From Tessaracoccus oleiagri (lineage in GTDB: Bacteria > Actinomycetota > Actinomycetes > Propionibacteriales > Propionibacteriaceae), in contig NZ_FNGP01000002.1 in assembly GCF_900103275.1 (NCBI RefSeq), positions 124,001 to 188,000 of the forward strand: a stretch of DNA of 64,000 nt, given 5' to 3'. The stretch's first letter is position 1. The number at the start of each line of letters is the position of its first letter. Made by a program: the position numbers and the translations under genes. Under the pieces are notes generated by a model that saw only the letters and a program-made list of their open reading frames with translations, ran no database searches and had not been told where the DNA came from. This document shows, in pieces, positions 63,520-64,000 of the stretch.

Positions 63520-64000
63520 TCAGCGCGTCAGGCGGCGGTGCGTCGAGCGGCTGGGGCGCGCGGCCTCCGGGCCGAGGCGCTCGAGCTTGTTCGCCTCGTA
63601 GTCCTGGAAGTTGCCCTCGAACCAGAACCACTGCGGGACACCGTTCTCGTCCAGCCCTTCCCAGGCCAGCATGTGGGTGGCGACCCGGTCCAGGAACCAG
63701 CGGTCGTGGGAGATCACGACGGCGCAGCCCGGGAACTCGAGCAGGGCGTCCTCCAGGCTCGAGAGGGTCTCCACGTCCAGGTCGTTGGTGGGCTCGTCGA
63801 GCAGGAGGACGTTGCCGCCCTGCTTGAGCGTCAGCGCCAGGTTGAGGCGGTTGCGCTCACCGCCGGAGAGCACCCCCGCCTTCTTCTGCTGGTCGGGCCC
63901 CTTGAACCCGAAGCTCGCCACGTAGGCGCGCGACGGCATCTCGAAGCTGCCCACCTTGATGTAGTCCAGCCCGTCGGAGACGACCTGCCAGACGTTGTCG
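63520..64000 (-). CDS. ettA: Energy-dependent translational throttle protein EttA, partial (C-terminal part)
   Basis: About 160 C-terminal residues of an ABC-F protein; the gene continues past the right edge. Visible are NVWQVVSDGLDYIKVG, signature LSGGERNRLNLALTLK, Walker B LLLDEPTNDLD, H-loop VISHDRWFLDRVATH, and the EttA-type ending EGNFQDYEANKLERLG. EttA binds the ribosomal E site and gates entry into elongation according to ATP level. The last residues (ARPSRSTHRRLTR) are variable. Confidence 0.95.
   Translation of the reverse strand, partial: DNVWQVVSDGLDYIKVGSFEMPSRAYVASFGFKGPDQQKKAGVLSGGERNRLNLALTLKQGGNVLLLDEPTNDLDVETLSSLEDALLEFPGCAVVISHDRWFLDRVATHMLAWEGLDENGVPQWFWFEGNFQDYEANKLERLGPEAARPSRSTHRRLTR

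Overview
The window is chromosomal DNA from a very GC-rich actinobacterium. Evidence for this is the tig-clpP1-clpP2 block, adjacent lhr-nei2 and rpiB-nei1 pairs arranged as in mycobacteria, many GTG/TTG starts, ATGA/GTGA start-stop overlaps, and promoters whose -10 element lies 6-8 nt from the start codon (leaderless genes). The gene set would fit Propionibacteriaceae, but the sequence alone does not prove a genus. I see no transposase, integrase, phage module, CRISPR array or rRNA. Two tRNA genes are present: Gly-TCC and Pro-TGG.

Layout. 1-3.8 kb: the 5' part of an ABC exporter and three glycosyltransferases on the minus strand, probably a cell-surface glycan cluster. 4-6.8 kb: clpP2, clpP1 and tig. 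7-13.3 kb: a small membrane ORF, tRNA-Gly, a holin-IV-like membrane protein, tRNA-Pro, lhr and nei2. 13.3-17.4 kb: a UBP zinc-finger protein, a tyrosine phenol-lyase and a DHA2-type exporter with a long soluble tail. 17.4-22.2 kb: a GNAT acetyltransferase, a YbaB-like/helical/lipoprotein operon, and a single-lobe solute-binding lipoprotein overlapping a CDF transporter that lacks normal metal ligands. 22.2-25.5 kb: an ArsR regulator with a canonical His-rich CDF, then a SulP transporter.

25.5-31.8 kb is the highlight: a lasso-peptide gene cluster. It holds a PqqD-like recognition protein (B1), a 43-residue precursor (A), a short asparagine-synthetase-like cyclase (C), a transglutaminase-like leader peptidase (B2), an HPr-kinase-like protein (K), a family-5 nucleotidyltransferase on the opposite strand (N) and an ABC exporter (D). 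The precursor matches the lasso leader motif Y-x2-P-x-L-x3-G-x5-T, its core starts with Gly and has Asp at core positions 8 and 9, and it ends in Ser. With the kinase gene this points to a C-terminally phosphorylated lasso peptide of the paeninodin type. The operon has a recognisable promoter, a hairpin at the predicted transcript 5' end, and a GC-rich hairpin after the precursor gene.

31.8-43.2 kb: a ferritin-like di-iron protein, then a seven-gene minus-strand run (GPH sugar symporter, GH105-containing fusion, beta-phosphoglucomutase, GH65 phosphorylase, an unknown protein and two alpha/beta hydrolases) that looks like an oligosaccharide uptake and phosphorolysis operon. 43.2-49.9 kb: nei1-rpiB, pepN, pyrR-pyrB-pyrC. 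50-57.5 kb: a cNMP/CBS/DUF294 protein with a DnaQ-like exonuclease, a sirtuin, a sugar-nucleotidyltransferase, a dienelactone-hydrolase-like protein, and an acyl-CoA ligase/thioesterase pair divergent from a MarR regulator. 58-64 kb: a D-lactate-dehydrogenase-like FAD/Fe-S protein, an ECF sigma factor with its membrane partner, a PadR/membrane-protein pair bounded by two very similar terminator hairpins, and the C-terminal part of ettA.
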